Assembly (NCBI GenBank): GCA_964462515.1
Contig: CAYWXK010000034.1
Span: forward strand, 1-42,975
DNA from: CAYWXK01 sp964462515
Lineage (GTDB): Bacteria; Planctomycetota; Phycisphaerae; Sedimentisphaerales; Anaerobacaceae
DNA: 42,975 nt
Reading direction: 5' to 3'
This document shows, in pieces, positions 7,042 to 14,543 of the stretch (positions are counted from its first letter, which is position 1; each line of letters begins with the position of its first letter). A program made the translations under genes and the position numbers. Under the pieces are notes generated by a model that worked only from the letters and a program-made list of their open reading frames with translations, searched no databases and had not been told where the DNA came from.

Positions 7042-8297
7042 ATGAAGCTGGCGCAGCCAAAAGGGTGGCGATAATACTGGCAGCAGGGGTCAGCAGCAGG
7101 ATGACCACGCAGCGTGCAAAGGTGCTGCACGAAGTCTGTGGTCGGCCGATGCTGGCATACGTGCTGGATGCCTGCCAGGAAGTCGGCGTAGAAAAGATAT
7201 ACGTCGTGGTTGGCTTCGGCGCCGACCAGGTCAAGGAACAGTTCGCTGAGAATTCGGATATTATCTGGGTTCACCAGAGCGAGCAGCTTGGGACCGGCCA
7301 TGCGGTCCTGTGCTGTAAGGAGCATCTTGCTGATTTTGGGGGACAAACGCTGGTAGTTTGCGGCGATGGGCCTTTGATTCGCGGCAGAACATTGAAGATA
7401 CTAGTAGAAAAGCATAATACTGAACACGCTGCAGTAACATTGGCGACAGCAATTTTAGATGACCCGACCGGCTACGGGCGGATTATCCGTGATGCCTATG
7501 GCAACATACAGGGCATCATTGAGGATAGCGACTGCACACGCGAGCAGTTCGCTATCAGGGAGGTCAACCCCAGCTATTATCTATTCAACAACAAGATTCT
7601 TTTCGAGACCCTCGAACACGTTAAACCCGATAATGTCAAGGGCGAATACTACCTGACGGATGCTCTTTCTTACATCATCGCCAGCGGGCATAAGGTCGTG
7701 GCTGTTACGGCGGTTCGTCCTGAAGAGGCGGTGGGGGTTAACAGCAGGGCCCAGCTTAGTGCCGCCAGCAAGATTATGCAGCAGCGGATTCAGCAGGAGC
7801 TGATGGAGCGTGGCGTCACTATAGTTGACCCTGACAATACCTGGATTGATGCAAGGGCACAAATCGGGCAAGATACAGTGATTGAGCCATTCACGTATAT
7901 TCACGGCGAGGTCAAAATCGGCGAGGGTTGCCGAATCGGACCGTTCGCTTATCTACGGCACGGCACGGTTCTGAGAGATAATGTTGTGCTGGGTGTCTTT
8001 ACGGAGGTTAAGAACTCATCATTAGCTGATGGCGTCCGTGCCCGGCACCATAGCTACATTGGCGACACCACGGTGGGGCGCAACGTCAATGTTGGTGCCG
8101 GTTCAATAACAGCTAACTTTGACGGCGAGAAGGTCACCCGCACAACCATAGGTGACAATTGCTACATCGGCTCCGGTGCGATACTTATAGCGCCGCTTAC
8201 GCTAAAAGACGACTCACATATAAACGCAGGGACGGTTGTTTCGCAGGAAAGTATAGAAAAAATAGGACAGAAGGAGAGTCCAAGTGGCTCTAAATGA
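7017..8297 (+). CDS. glmU: Bifunctional UDP-GlcNAc pyrophosphorylase / glucosamine-1-phosphate N-acetyltransferase
   Basis: A 426-residue cytoplasmic enzyme making UDP-GlcNAc for peptidoglycan and lipid A. The N-terminal uridyltransferase domain starts with IILAAGVSSRM (residues 19-29). The C-terminal left-handed beta-helix has repeated hexapeptides from about 283. The acetyltransferase site residues are present in HHSYIGDTTVG (catalytic His), NVGAGSITANFDG and GSGAILIAPLTL. It is shorter than the E. coli protein (456), with a short C-terminal arm. The start at 7017 lies in a heptad repeat without a Shine-Dalgarno; a GTG at 7065 would give MAIILAAG and is the best alternative. It overlaps prs by 14 bases and so is coupled to it. 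Confidence 0.95.
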   Translation: MKNSKLKTDEAGAAKRVAIILAAGVSSRMTTQRAKVLHEVCGRPMLAYVLDACQEVGVEKIYVVVGFGADQVKEQFAENSDIIWVHQSEQLGTGHAVLCCKEHLADFGGQTLVVCGDGPLIRGRTLKILVEKHNTEHAAVTLATAILDDPTGYGRIIRDAYGNIQGIIEDSDCTREQFAIREVNPSYYLFNNKILFETLEHVKPDNVKGEYYLTDALSYIIASGHKVVAVTAVRPEEAVGVNSRAQLSAASKIMQQRIQQELMERGVTIVDPDNTWIDARAQIGQDTVIEPFTYIHGEVKIGEGCRIGPFAYLRHGTVLRDNVVLGVFTEVKNSSLADGVRARHHSYIGDTTVGRNVNVGAGSITANFDGEKVTRTTIGDNCYIGSGAILIAPLTLKDDSHINAGTVVSQESIEKIGQKESPSGSK

Positions 8298-9258
8298 AGA
8301 ACTGAAAATATTTTCGGGAACAAGTAACTCGCCACTGGCCAGGTCGATTTGCAAATATCTGCGTATCTCGCTTGGAGACGCTGAAATCGACAGGTTCCCG
8401 GATGGCGAAAAGGCCATCAGGGTAGAAGATAATGTTCGCGGCAGGGACTGTTTCGTTGTGCAGTCAACCTGCAAGCCTGTCGATGAAAATCTGATGGAGC
8501 TTTTGATTTATCTTGACTGCTTAAAGAGGGCCAGCGCCCGACGGGTCACGGCGGTTATTCCTTACTTCGGATATGCCCGCCAGGATAGAAAAGATGAAGG
8601 ACGAGTGCCCATCACCGCCAAACTTGTTGCAAACATTATTACCGCCGCCGGAGCCGACAGAGTTCTGACAATAGACCTGCATGCTCAGCAGCTGCAGGGA
8701 TTTTTTGACATACCGGTTGACCATCTGACAGGGGAGCTGGTGCTCAGCAGATATTTCAAAAAGAAAAAAATCCGCAACGTAGCTGTTGTCTCGCCGGACG
8801 TAGGCAATATCAAAACGGCGGCTAAATATGTGTCGCACGTCGGCGGAGACCTGGCAATAATACACAAAAAAAGAGTCAGCGGCAGCGAAGTGGACGCCTA
8901 CGAAATAATAGGAGACGTCAAGAATAAGAACATCCTGATGTGCGACGATATCATCGCCACCGCCGGCACCATTTGCAGCGCCGCTAAACTGGTTAAACAG
9001 CGCGGGGCCAAGAAAATATATGTTGGTGCCACCCACGGCGTTTTCACGCCGCAGGCCTTTGGTCGGCTGGCACACAGTCCTATCGATGAGATTGTAATTA
9101 CTGACACGATACCCTTAAGCGAAGACGCCAGAAAGCTCGGCAAGGTAAAGGTCCTCAGCGTCGCGCCAATGCTCGGTGAGGCGATAAAAAGAATTCACAG
9201 AAACGAATCGGTCAGCAATCTATTTGAACAGTTTTGGACGGGTAAAATTAGTCTATGA
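8284..9258 (+). CDS. prs: Ribose-phosphate pyrophosphokinase
   Basis: A 324-residue cytoplasmic PRPP synthase: ribose 5-phosphate plus ATP gives PRPP, used for nucleotides, His and Trp. Visible motifs: FSGTSNSPLA near the start, FPDGEKAIRVEDNVRG, the DLHAQQLQGFF metal/ATP-site segment, the flexible KKRVSGSEVD loop and the PRPP-binding loop DDIIATAGTI. The start is GTG at 8284, with AAGGAG seven bases upstream inside the end of glmU. The glmU-prs-rplY-pth order is common in bacteria. Confidence 0.95.
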   Translation: MALNEELKIFSGTSNSPLARSICKYLRISLGDAEIDRFPDGEKAIRVEDNVRGRDCFVVQSTCKPVDENLMELLIYLDCLKRASARRVTAVIPYFGYARQDRKDEGRVPITAKLVANIITAAGADRVLTIDLHAQQLQGFFDIPVDHLTGELVLSRYFKKKKIRNVAVVSPDVGNIKTAAKYVSHVGGDLAIIHKKRVSGSEVDAYEIIGDVKNKNILMCDDIIATAGTICSAAKLVKQRGAKKIYVGATHGVFTPQAFGRLAHSPIDEIVITDTIPLSEDARKLGKVKVLSVAPMLGEAIKRIHRNESVSNLFEQFWTGKISL

Positions 9259-9261
9259 TTA

Positions 9262-9331
9262 GCCACGAAGACACAAAGTCACAAAAGAATTTATAAATTA
9301 AAAAGACTTGGTGTCTTGGTGCCTTTGTGGC
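9262..9331 (+). repeat. Octad inverted repeat element, copy A
   Basis: A 70-bp element directly after prs. The left arm has 8-bp units (CCACGAAG, ACACAAAG) and the right arm units of the complementary type (CTTGGTGT, CTTGGTGC), so the two ends can pair. It differs from copy C (12157-12226) by one base over 70. It ends about 58 bases before the rplY start. Confidence 0.85.
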
Positions 9332-9388
9332 AAAAAATTAAAAATGGGTAAACGCATATTCGCATTCACGAATGAAGGTGAACAAGTT

Positions 9389-10048
9389 ATGGAAAAGACG
9401 ACAGTTTTGAAAGCAGAAGTTCGGGAAAAGAGCGGCTCAAAAGCTGCAGCCAAGTTACGCAAGCAGGGCCGCATACCCGTGATTGTGTATGGCCACAAAC
9501 AGGAGCCAATGGCTATTTCACTGGATGCCCATAGTTTCATTGAGCAGCTTCATCACGGGCATCGGCTGATGGATGTGCAGATAGGCAGAAAAAAAGAGAA
9601 AATGCTTGTCAAGGACCTGCAGTACGACTATCTGGGTAAGTCTGTTATCCACGCAGACCTGATGCTTGTCGATGTCAGCGAGACGGTCAGGGTAGCTGTG
9701 CCGATTGAGCTTAAAGGTATCGAATACGGTGCACACGAAGGCGCTATTATTGAAAAACATGCGGGCCATCTGGAGGTTGAGTGCAAGGTGACGGATATTC
9801 CTGAGGTTATCGCCGTCTCAGTAAAGGATATGAAAATCGGCGATGCTCTGCACGCCCGCGATATCGCACTGCCTGAAGGCGTTAAGCTGATAAGTGTGCC
9901 GGATACGCTGGTGGCTGCCTGCAGCGTTGTCCTTGCTGCCAAGACCACAGAAGAAATTGAGGCAGAGGCTCCCGCTGTCCCAGAGGTTATCACTGAGGTA
10001 AAGCCATCTGAAGAAGAAGCCCAAGAGCAGCAAGAGGAGAAAAAATGA
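9389..10048 (+). CDS. rplY: 50S ribosomal protein L25 (Ctc/TL5 type)
   Basis: A 219-residue protein binding 5S rRNA. The L25 domain (VLKAEVREKSGSKAAAKLRKQGRIPVIVYG) fills the first 95 residues. The TL5-type C-terminal beta domain (VAVPIELKG...HEGAIIEKHAGHLEVEC) follows, and a Glu-rich tail ends the protein. The ATG at 9389 is chosen because AAGGTG lies nine bases before it and the family starts there; the open frame extends upstream only because it runs through repeat copy A. It lies between prs and pth, a usual order. Confidence 0.93.
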   Translation: MEKTTVLKAEVREKSGSKAAAKLRKQGRIPVIVYGHKQEPMAISLDAHSFIEQLHHGHRLMDVQIGRKKEKMLVKDLQYDYLGKSVIHADLMLVDVSETVRVAVPIELKGIEYGAHEGAIIEKHAGHLEVECKVTDIPEVIAVSVKDMKIGDALHARDIALPEGVKLISVPDTLVAACSVVLAAKTTEEIEAEAPAVPEVITEVKPSEEEAQEQQEEKK

Positions 10049-10097
10049 CCCTGCCGACTAGGTCGCTAACTTGGCGACAAACGAGGCGAGATAGATT

Positions 10098-10676
10098 ATG
10101 GACCGCTTAAGGATAGTGGCTGGGCTTGGCAATCCGGGTCAGAAGTATATCGATACGCGGCATAATATGGGTTTTAAGGTTCTCGATTTGCTGGCAAAAG
10201 AGCTGGCAATAGATATAACAAAAAGAAAATTCGGTGCTCGATCAGGGTCGAGCGAATTTGCAGATAAAAAGTTAATATTGTTGAAGCCCTGGCAGCTTAT
10301 GAACCGTAGTGGCCAGGCGGTCGCAAAGGCAATTGAATTTTACAAGCTGCCTTTGAGCGAGCTGCTTGTGGTGCTTGATGATATGGCTTTAGAGCCTGGC
10401 AAGATTCGCATCCGGGCAAAAGGTTCAGCGGGCGGCCATAACGGCCTGACGGATATCATCGATAAGCTCGGCACCGACCAGTTCGCACGACTGCGTGTGG
10501 GCATCGGTCAAAGCAACAAGCCGGATTCTGTTGATTATGTGCTCGCTAAACCGCCAAAAAATCAGCGGCAGCTGCTGGATAAGGCCATTGAGCGGGCGAA
10601 AGATGCCGTGCTTTGCTGGATTGAGCTTGGTATCGCAACAGCAATGAACAAGTTTAACGTAGTCGATGAAATATGA
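10098..10676 (+). CDS. pth: Peptidyl-tRNA hydrolase
   Basis: A 192-residue cytoplasmic enzyme that frees tRNA from peptidyl-tRNA dropped by ribosomes. All catalytic motifs are present: GLGNPGQKYIDTRHNMGF (Asn and catalytic His), LMNRSG (Asn) and VVLDDMALEPG (Asp), with the GSAGGHNGL loop. The length is as usual. It starts 49 bases after rplY. A small hairpin GTCGC/GCGAC (10061-10077) lies in that gap. The rpsF start follows 22 bases after its stop. Confidence 0.96.
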   Translation: MDRLRIVAGLGNPGQKYIDTRHNMGFKVLDLLAKELAIDITKRKFGARSGSSEFADKKLILLKPWQLMNRSGQAVAKAIEFYKLPLSELLVVLDDMALEPGKIRIRAKGSAGGHNGLTDIIDKLGTDQFARLRVGIGQSNKPDSVDYVLAKPPKNQRQLLDKAIERAKDAVLCWIELGIATAMNKFNVVDEI

Positions 10677-10698
10677 ATTATTTATGGAGGTAATTGAT

Positions 10699-11157
10699 TT
10701 GGAAACTGTAACGCAGAATGTAACAAAAAAATTGTATGAGGGAATGTTTCTTGTTGATTCGGCACTGGCTACGGCCGATTGGGATGGAATCCTTGCGGCT
10801 ATCAGGACGATACTGGAACGGGCCGGAGCCGACCTTGTCTCAATGAAAAAATGGGATGAACGAAAGCTCGCATACACAATCAGGAGTAAAACCAGAGGCA
10901 CCTATATTCTTACGTATTTTAGAGCTGAAGGGCCCAGAATCAGCCAGATTGAGCGGGATGTTCGATTATCAGAGAAGATTATGCGAGCTCTGATTCTAAG
11001 GGCTGACCATCTAACACAAGACGACCTTGACAAAGAAACACCTGCTATAAAGATAGAGAAAGAAAAAGACAAACCAAGGGCTCCGGAAGAAGCCGCTCAA
11101 AAAGAAGACCAACAAGAGCAGCAAGAAAACCGGATGTCCGAGGGTGTCGCTGAGTAA
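10699..11157 (+). CDS. rpsF: 30S ribosomal protein S6
   Basis: A 152-residue S6. The core domain (YEGMFLVDSA...ADWDGILAAI...KKWDERKLAYTIRSKTRGTYILTYF) is complete by about residue 105, and a Lys/Glu/Gln-rich tail of about 45 residues follows, longer than in most S6. The start is set at TTG 10699 because a strong GGAGGT lies seven bases before it; the ATG at 10666 would place that site inside the gene and overlap pth. It opens the rpsF-ssb-rpsR-rplI order typical of bacteria. Confidence 0.9.
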   Translation: METVTQNVTKKLYEGMFLVDSALATADWDGILAAIRTILERAGADLVSMKKWDERKLAYTIRSKTRGTYILTYFRAEGPRISQIERDVRLSEKIMRALILRADHLTQDDLDKETPAIKIEKEKDKPRAPEEAAQKEDQQEQQENRMSEGVAE

Positions 11158-11160
11158 ATG

Positions 11161-11208
11161 AGTATTTAAGTAGATGAGAATATGAGATAACGCATTCGCT
11201 CATCTACT
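11161..11208 (+). repeat. Octad repeat forming a hairpin between rpsF and ssb
   Basis: Six 8-bp units, the first four starting AGTATTTA, AGTAGATG, and two alike. The ends form a perfect 9-bp inverted repeat, GTAGATGAG (11170-11178) with CTCATCTAC (11199-11207). There is no T-run after it. It could act as a leader or processing site but resembles the other repeats in the window. Confidence 0.6.
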
Positions 11209-11249
11209 AAACAAAGTAGTTGAGATTAAGGAAAAGGAAGAGTTTAATT

Positions 11250-11720
11250 ATGGCCAGTTTTAATAAAGTCTTGCTGATGGGCAATCTGACGCGCGACCCG
11301 CAACTGTCTTATACGCCCAATCAGACCGCAGTGGTTGATTTTGGGCTGGCGGTCAACCGCAGGTGGACAGGAAAAAATGGCGAAGCCAGAGATGAGACCT
11401 GCTTTGTTGATTGCAGGGCGTTTGGCAGACAGGCAGAAAATATCAATAAATACCTGACCAAGGGCAGGCCTGTCTTTGTTGAGGGCAGACTCACATTTGA
11501 CTCCTGGACCGCTCAGGATGGCACCAAGCGCAGTAAGCACAGGGTTACTGTTGAGAATTTTCGCTTCTTGCCCGGCGCCGGCGGTGCCCCGCCGGAGGCG
11601 GGCCCCGCACCGGACGGTGCTGGGGCAGGCGAACATCCTGACTTGCCGTCAGATGGGGGTATGGGCGCTGAACCCCAGCCAGAGCAACCTGGCGGACCCA
11701 GCAATGATATACCGTTTTAA
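11250..11720 (+). CDS. ssb: Single-stranded DNA-binding protein
   Basis: A 156-residue protein with the OB fold in the first 110 residues (MASFNKVLLMGNLTRDPQ...FGLAVNRRW...TCFVDCRAFGRQAENINKYLTKGRPVFVEGRL). A Gly/Pro/Ala-rich linker follows and the C-terminal tip NDIPF binds replication and repair partners. The ATG at 11250 has AAGGAA upstream. The linker DNA contains tight palindromes (CCCGCC/GGCGGG 11588-11602 and GCACCG/CGGTGC 11607-11620) that look like inserted mini-elements kept in frame. Confidence 0.95.
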   Translation: MASFNKVLLMGNLTRDPQLSYTPNQTAVVDFGLAVNRRWTGKNGEARDETCFVDCRAFGRQAENINKYLTKGRPVFVEGRLTFDSWTAQDGTKRSKHRVTVENFRFLPGAGGAPPEAGPAPDGAGAGEHPDLPSDGGMGAEPQPEQPGGPSNDIPF

Positions 11721-11749
11721 TACGCAGTATCCCTTACGGGAGAATTTCA

Positions 11750-11822
11750 GCCACGAAGACACAAAGTCACCATGATAAAAAATAAATACGTCATAGACTT
11801 AGTGTCCTGGCGCCTTTGTGGC
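11750..11822 (+). repeat. Octad inverted repeat element, copy B
   Basis: A 73-bp element between ssb and rpsR with the same ends as copy A (GCCACGAAGACACAAAG and GCCTTTGTGGC) but a different middle. The middle is closer to copy D (ATACGTC...TAGA), so two subfamilies exist: A/C and B/D. Confidence 0.8.
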
Positions 11823-11840
11823 AAAAATGACGGAGATAAA

Positions 11841-12140
11841 ATGGAACAGACTAACAGAAATGGGACACCACGTGGGGCATCCCACCGTGGACCGATGATT
11901 ACAGGTACTCGCCCTGAACCATACGGTGTCAGGGCTCGTGAACAGACAGCCTGCCGCTTTTGCAGAAGAGGCGAAAAATATATTGACTACAAAGATATCG
12001 AGACTCTGCAAAAGCTTCTGACAAATCGAGGGAAAATTTACTCGCGTAAGCGCAGCGGCAACTGCGCTAAATGTCAGAGAAAGGCCAAAATGGCAATTAA
12101 ACGCGCCAGGTTTATGGCGCTATTGCCGTTCACTGCTTAA
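11841..12140 (+). CDS. rpsR: 30S ribosomal protein S18
   Basis: A 99-residue S18. The conserved part is YIDYKDIETLQKLLTNRGKI followed by CAKCQRKAKMAIKRARFMALLPF. Two cysteine pairs, CRFC before and CAKC after the core helix, suggest the zinc-binding (C+) form. The N-terminal extension of about 30 residues is low in complexity and its DNA holds a palindrome CCACGTGGG / CCCACCGTGG (11868-11890). The ATG at 11841 has GGAG five bases upstream; the longer frame comes from repeat copy B. Confidence 0.94.
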   Translation: MEQTNRNGTPRGASHRGPMITGTRPEPYGVRAREQTACRFCRRGEKYIDYKDIETLQKLLTNRGKIYSRKRSGNCAKCQRKAKMAIKRARFMALLPFTA

Positions 12141-12156
12141 TCTCGATACTGGATCA

Positions 12157-12226
12157 GCCACGAAGACACAAAGTCACAAAAGAATTTATAAATTAAAAAG
12201 ACTTGGTGTCTTGGCGCCTTTGTGGC
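12157..12226 (+). repeat. Octad inverted repeat element, copy C
   Basis: A 70-bp element between rpsR and rplI, with one difference from copy A. It is framed by TCGATAC heptads on both sides (12143-12156 and 12239-12259), so two repeat kinds are interleaved here. Confidence 0.85.
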
Positions 12227-12238
12227 AAAAAATTAAAC

Positions 12239-12259
12239 TCTATACTCGATACTCGACTG
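12239..12259 (+). repeat. Heptad repeat (TCGATAC type) before rplI
   Basis: Three 7-bp units TCTATAC, TCGATAC, TCGACTG, directly followed by AAAGGAG, which is the ribosome binding site of rplI. Related units lie at 12143-12156, 22605-22640 and 32060-32126. Confidence 0.6.
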
Positions 12260-12273
12260 AAAGGAGTCGAAGA

Positions 12274-12747
12274 ATGAAAGTTTTGCTTTGCGAGGATGTT
12301 AAAAAATTAGGCTGGCTCGGCGACATCGTCGAGACAAGTGAAGGATACGCCAGAAACTACCTCTTGCCTCAAGGTCTGGCTAAGATTGCTACCGCACAAA
12401 ATGTAAAGGCCATCGCCAAAGAAAAAGAAAAACGCTCTGAGCAAAGGGTTCGTGAAAGGAGTCGCCTTGAAGAGATAGCCAAATCCGTTCAGGGGGCGGA
12501 AGCCGTCATCGCTGCCAAAGCCAATGAGCAGGGAATTCTGTTTGGCTCGATTACCGATAAGCAAATCGCAGCCAATCTGCGCTCCCAGAACCTTGAGGTT
12601 GCTGATGAGGTTGTCCAGTTGCCGGAGCATATAAAGCAGGTTGGAACGCACCAGGTAACCCTCAAATTTGCCGATGACCTGACCGCTACCGTCAACGTGG
12701 TAATCGTCCCTGAGCAGACCACTACTGCCGAGCCGGACGGTACTTAG
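12274..12747 (+). CDS. rplI: 50S ribosomal protein L9
   Basis: A 157-residue L9. The N-terminal rRNA-binding domain MKVLLCEDVKKLGWLGDIVETSEGYARNYLLP is followed by the long connecting helix (about 40-75, rich in Lys/Glu/Arg) and the C-terminal domain with GILFGSIT. The ATG at 12274 has AAGGAG seven bases upstream. It closes the rpsF-ssb-rpsR-rplI group; dnaB follows 131 bases later, as in many bacteria. Confidence 0.95.
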   Translation: MKVLLCEDVKKLGWLGDIVETSEGYARNYLLPQGLAKIATAQNVKAIAKEKEKRSEQRVRERSRLEEIAKSVQGAEAVIAAKANEQGILFGSITDKQIAANLRSQNLEVADEVVQLPEHIKQVGTHQVTLKFADDLTATVNVVIVPEQTTTAEPDGT

Positions 12748-12752
12748 CTTGT

Positions 12753-12787
12753 GATTCGTCGTTCGTCTTTCGTATATCGTGGTTCGA
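12753..12787 (+). repeat. Heptad tandem repeat before dnaB
   Basis: Five 7-bp units with the pattern nnTTCGT: GATTCGT, CGTTCGT, CTTTCGT and two diverged ones. It begins five bases after the rplI stop. No inverted partner arm is seen. Confidence 0.7.
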
Positions 12788-12878
12788 GTTTGTGCCTTGT
12801 GCTCTTATGCACTATATTTTATATCTATGGTCTTATTATTGATACTTACACCTTGCCAGACGGAGGAAGGAGCGAAGT

Positions 12879-14318
12879 ATGGCAGATAAAGAAGGAGCTC
12901 AAGTGGTTGAAGTATCCGGCAGCGTTTCCAGCCAGTCGAGTGTTACCGGCAGGTTAACTGCCGTGCGGAGCATACCCGAGTCTCTGGCGGCGGAGGCGGC
13001 GGTTCTTGGCTCGATGATAATAGAGCCGGACTGTATCAATCAGGTCGTTGAGCTAATCAAATCCAATGCCTTTTACCGGGTTGAGCACCGCTACATATTC
13101 GAGGCCTTAATTGCGCTTTACGAAAAGAACAGAGGGGTCGGCTTAGATGCGGTCCTGCTTCGAGACGAGCTTGAAAAACGCGGGCAACTGCAAGAGGTGG
13201 GCGGAGTAGAATATATCGCAAAAATTCTGGAGTCGGTGCCGTCTTCGGCCAATGTCGGATACTACGCAAAAATCGTCAAAGAAAAGATGCTGCTGCGAGA
13301 GCTTATTGCCGCTGCCGGCGAAATCTTAGACGACGCATATAGCCAGAATGGCGATACGGCGCGATTGCTTGATGAGGCGGAACGCAGGATATTCGCCGTC
13401 ACGGATAAAAGCATTACCGGCGAAGTTATCGCTATAATGGATATGGTGAAGCACTCCTTTGAGCTTATTCAGAAGCGAACGGGGAGTCTCGTTACGGGAT
13501 TGGCTACCGGCTATTACCAGTTAGACGATTGGACCTGCGGGCTGCAGAATGGCGAAATGATAATCGTTGCCGGCAGACCCAGTATGGGAAAGACCTCCTT
13601 AGCATTGAATATCGCAGAGCATCTGGCGGCCGTCGAAAAGATTCCGGTCGCGATATTTTCGCTGGAGATGGGCAGGCAGCAAATAGCTGAGAGATTTTTG
13701 TGCAGTGTCAGTCATATTGATAGCCAGAAGGTCCGCAAGGGCTTGCTTGCCGAAGAGGATTACAGGATGCTGGCCGATGCCTGTGACGAGCTGGCTAAAG
13801 CGCCGATTTATATCGATGATACCTCGACGCTGACGCCGCTGGAGCTTCGTGCCAAGGCAAGAAGACTGAAGAGCATGCACGGAATCCAGTGCGTGATTGT
13901 AGATTATTTGCAGTTGATGAGCATGGGCGACCGCAGAGTTGAATCCCGTCAGCAGGAAATAACCGAAATCTCTCGTTATATTAAGGCTTTAGCCAGAGAG
14001 CTTAATATTCCCGCTGTGGTGTTAAGTCAGTTGAACCGTGCTCCGGAAGGTCGAGAAGACCATCGGCCTCGAATGAGCGACCTGCGAGAAAGCGGCGCGA
14101 TTGAGCAGGATGCCGATGTGGTAATATTACTGCACCGTGAGGATTATTATCATCACAGTGACGAAGGTTACGAGCCGACAAGTCGCGCCGAGCTTATAAT
14201 AGCCAAGCAGCGTAATGGCCCGACCGCGACTGTGGAGCTGACCTTCAGGGAAAAAATTACGAGGTTCGAGAACCGTTCTGAGGTAAGTGAGCCGGCCTCC
14301 GGGATGGTGCCGTTTTAG
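12879..14318 (+). CDS. dnaB: Replicative DNA helicase DnaB
   Basis: A 479-residue hexameric helicase of the replication fork. The N-terminal helical domain starts with the family pattern SLAAEAAVLGSMI (35-47). A linker follows and the RecA-like domain has Walker A AGRPSMGKTS (231-240), the SLEM segment, Walker B VIVDYLQLM and the arginine-rich LRESGAIEQDADVV motif. There is no intein. The ATG at 12879 has a strong GGAGGAAGGAG upstream. The length is typical. Confidence 0.96.
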   Translation: MADKEGAQVVEVSGSVSSQSSVTGRLTAVRSIPESLAAEAAVLGSMIIEPDCINQVVELIKSNAFYRVEHRYIFEALIALYEKNRGVGLDAVLLRDELEKRGQLQEVGGVEYIAKILESVPSSANVGYYAKIVKEKMLLRELIAAAGEILDDAYSQNGDTARLLDEAERRIFAVTDKSITGEVIAIMDMVKHSFELIQKRTGSLVTGLATGYYQLDDWTCGLQNGEMIIVAGRPSMGKTSLALNIAEHLAAVEKIPVAIFSLEMGRQQIAERFLCSVSHIDSQKVRKGLLAEEDYRMLADACDELAKAPIYIDDTSTLTPLELRAKARRLKSMHGIQCVIVDYLQLMSMGDRRVESRQQEITEISRYIKALARELNIPAVVLSQLNRAPEGREDHRPRMSDLRESGAIEQDADVVILLHREDYYHHSDEGYEPTSRAELIIAKQRNGPTATVELTFREKITRFENRSEVSEPASGMVPF

Positions 14319-14326
14319 AAATTTCA

Positions 14327-14439
14327 GCCACGAAGACACAAAATCACGAAGATAAAAAACAAATACGTCGTAGAATTAGTGTCTTGGTGCCTTTTGGTTC
14401 GACGTTGCTCACCATCTTGAGCGAAGTCGAAGGAGTGGC
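14327..14439 (+). repeat. Octad inverted repeat element, copy D, split by an insertion
   Basis: Left arm GCCACGAAGACACAAAATCAC and right arm GTGTCTTGGTGCCTTT...GTGGC, in the B/D subfamily. The right arm is interrupted between CCTTT and GTGGC by exactly 40 bp (14395-14434) that begin TGGTTCGAC and end GTCGAAGGA. Removing them restores the sequence of the other copies. Confidence 0.85.
14395..14434 (+). mobile_element. 40-bp GTTCGAC...GTCGAA palindromic element
   Basis: It sits inside repeat copy D and resembles the 39-bp element at 19832-19870 (TGGTTCGAC ends, shared GCTCACCATC core and GAGCG-AGTCGA right half). The ends are inverted repeats (TTCGAC/GTCGAA). There is no coding capacity, so movement would need a protein encoded elsewhere. 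No clear target duplication is seen. Confidence 0.6.
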
Positions 14440-14446
14440 AAAAATA

Positions 14447-14543
14447 GTGAAAAGCAGAAAGGCAAAAGTGAAAAATAAAAAACTGAAAAAAGATTGTTTT
14501 ATCCGGTTATTTTTACCTATTTACTTTTTACTTTTTACTTTTT
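14447..14543 (+). repeat. Inverted heptad arms encoding the bamA signal peptide
   Basis: Left arm 14447-14488: six 7-bp units of GTGAAAA/GGCAAAA type. Right arm 14521-14541: TTACTTT three times. They are roughly complementary in type. Both lie inside the bamA reading frame. Confidence 0.65.

Noticed and set aside
9308..9388. Upstream extension of rplY
   Set aside because: The first 27 codons come from the right arm of repeat copy A; the conserved L25 start and AAGGTG point to 9389.
10666..10698. ATG start for rpsF at 10666
   Set aside because: It would overlap pth and lacks a ribosome binding site, while GGAGGT is ideally placed for TTG 10699.
9262..14439. CRISPR-like array
   Set aside because: Four similar elements lie in gene gaps, kilobases apart, with no regular spacers and no cas genes.
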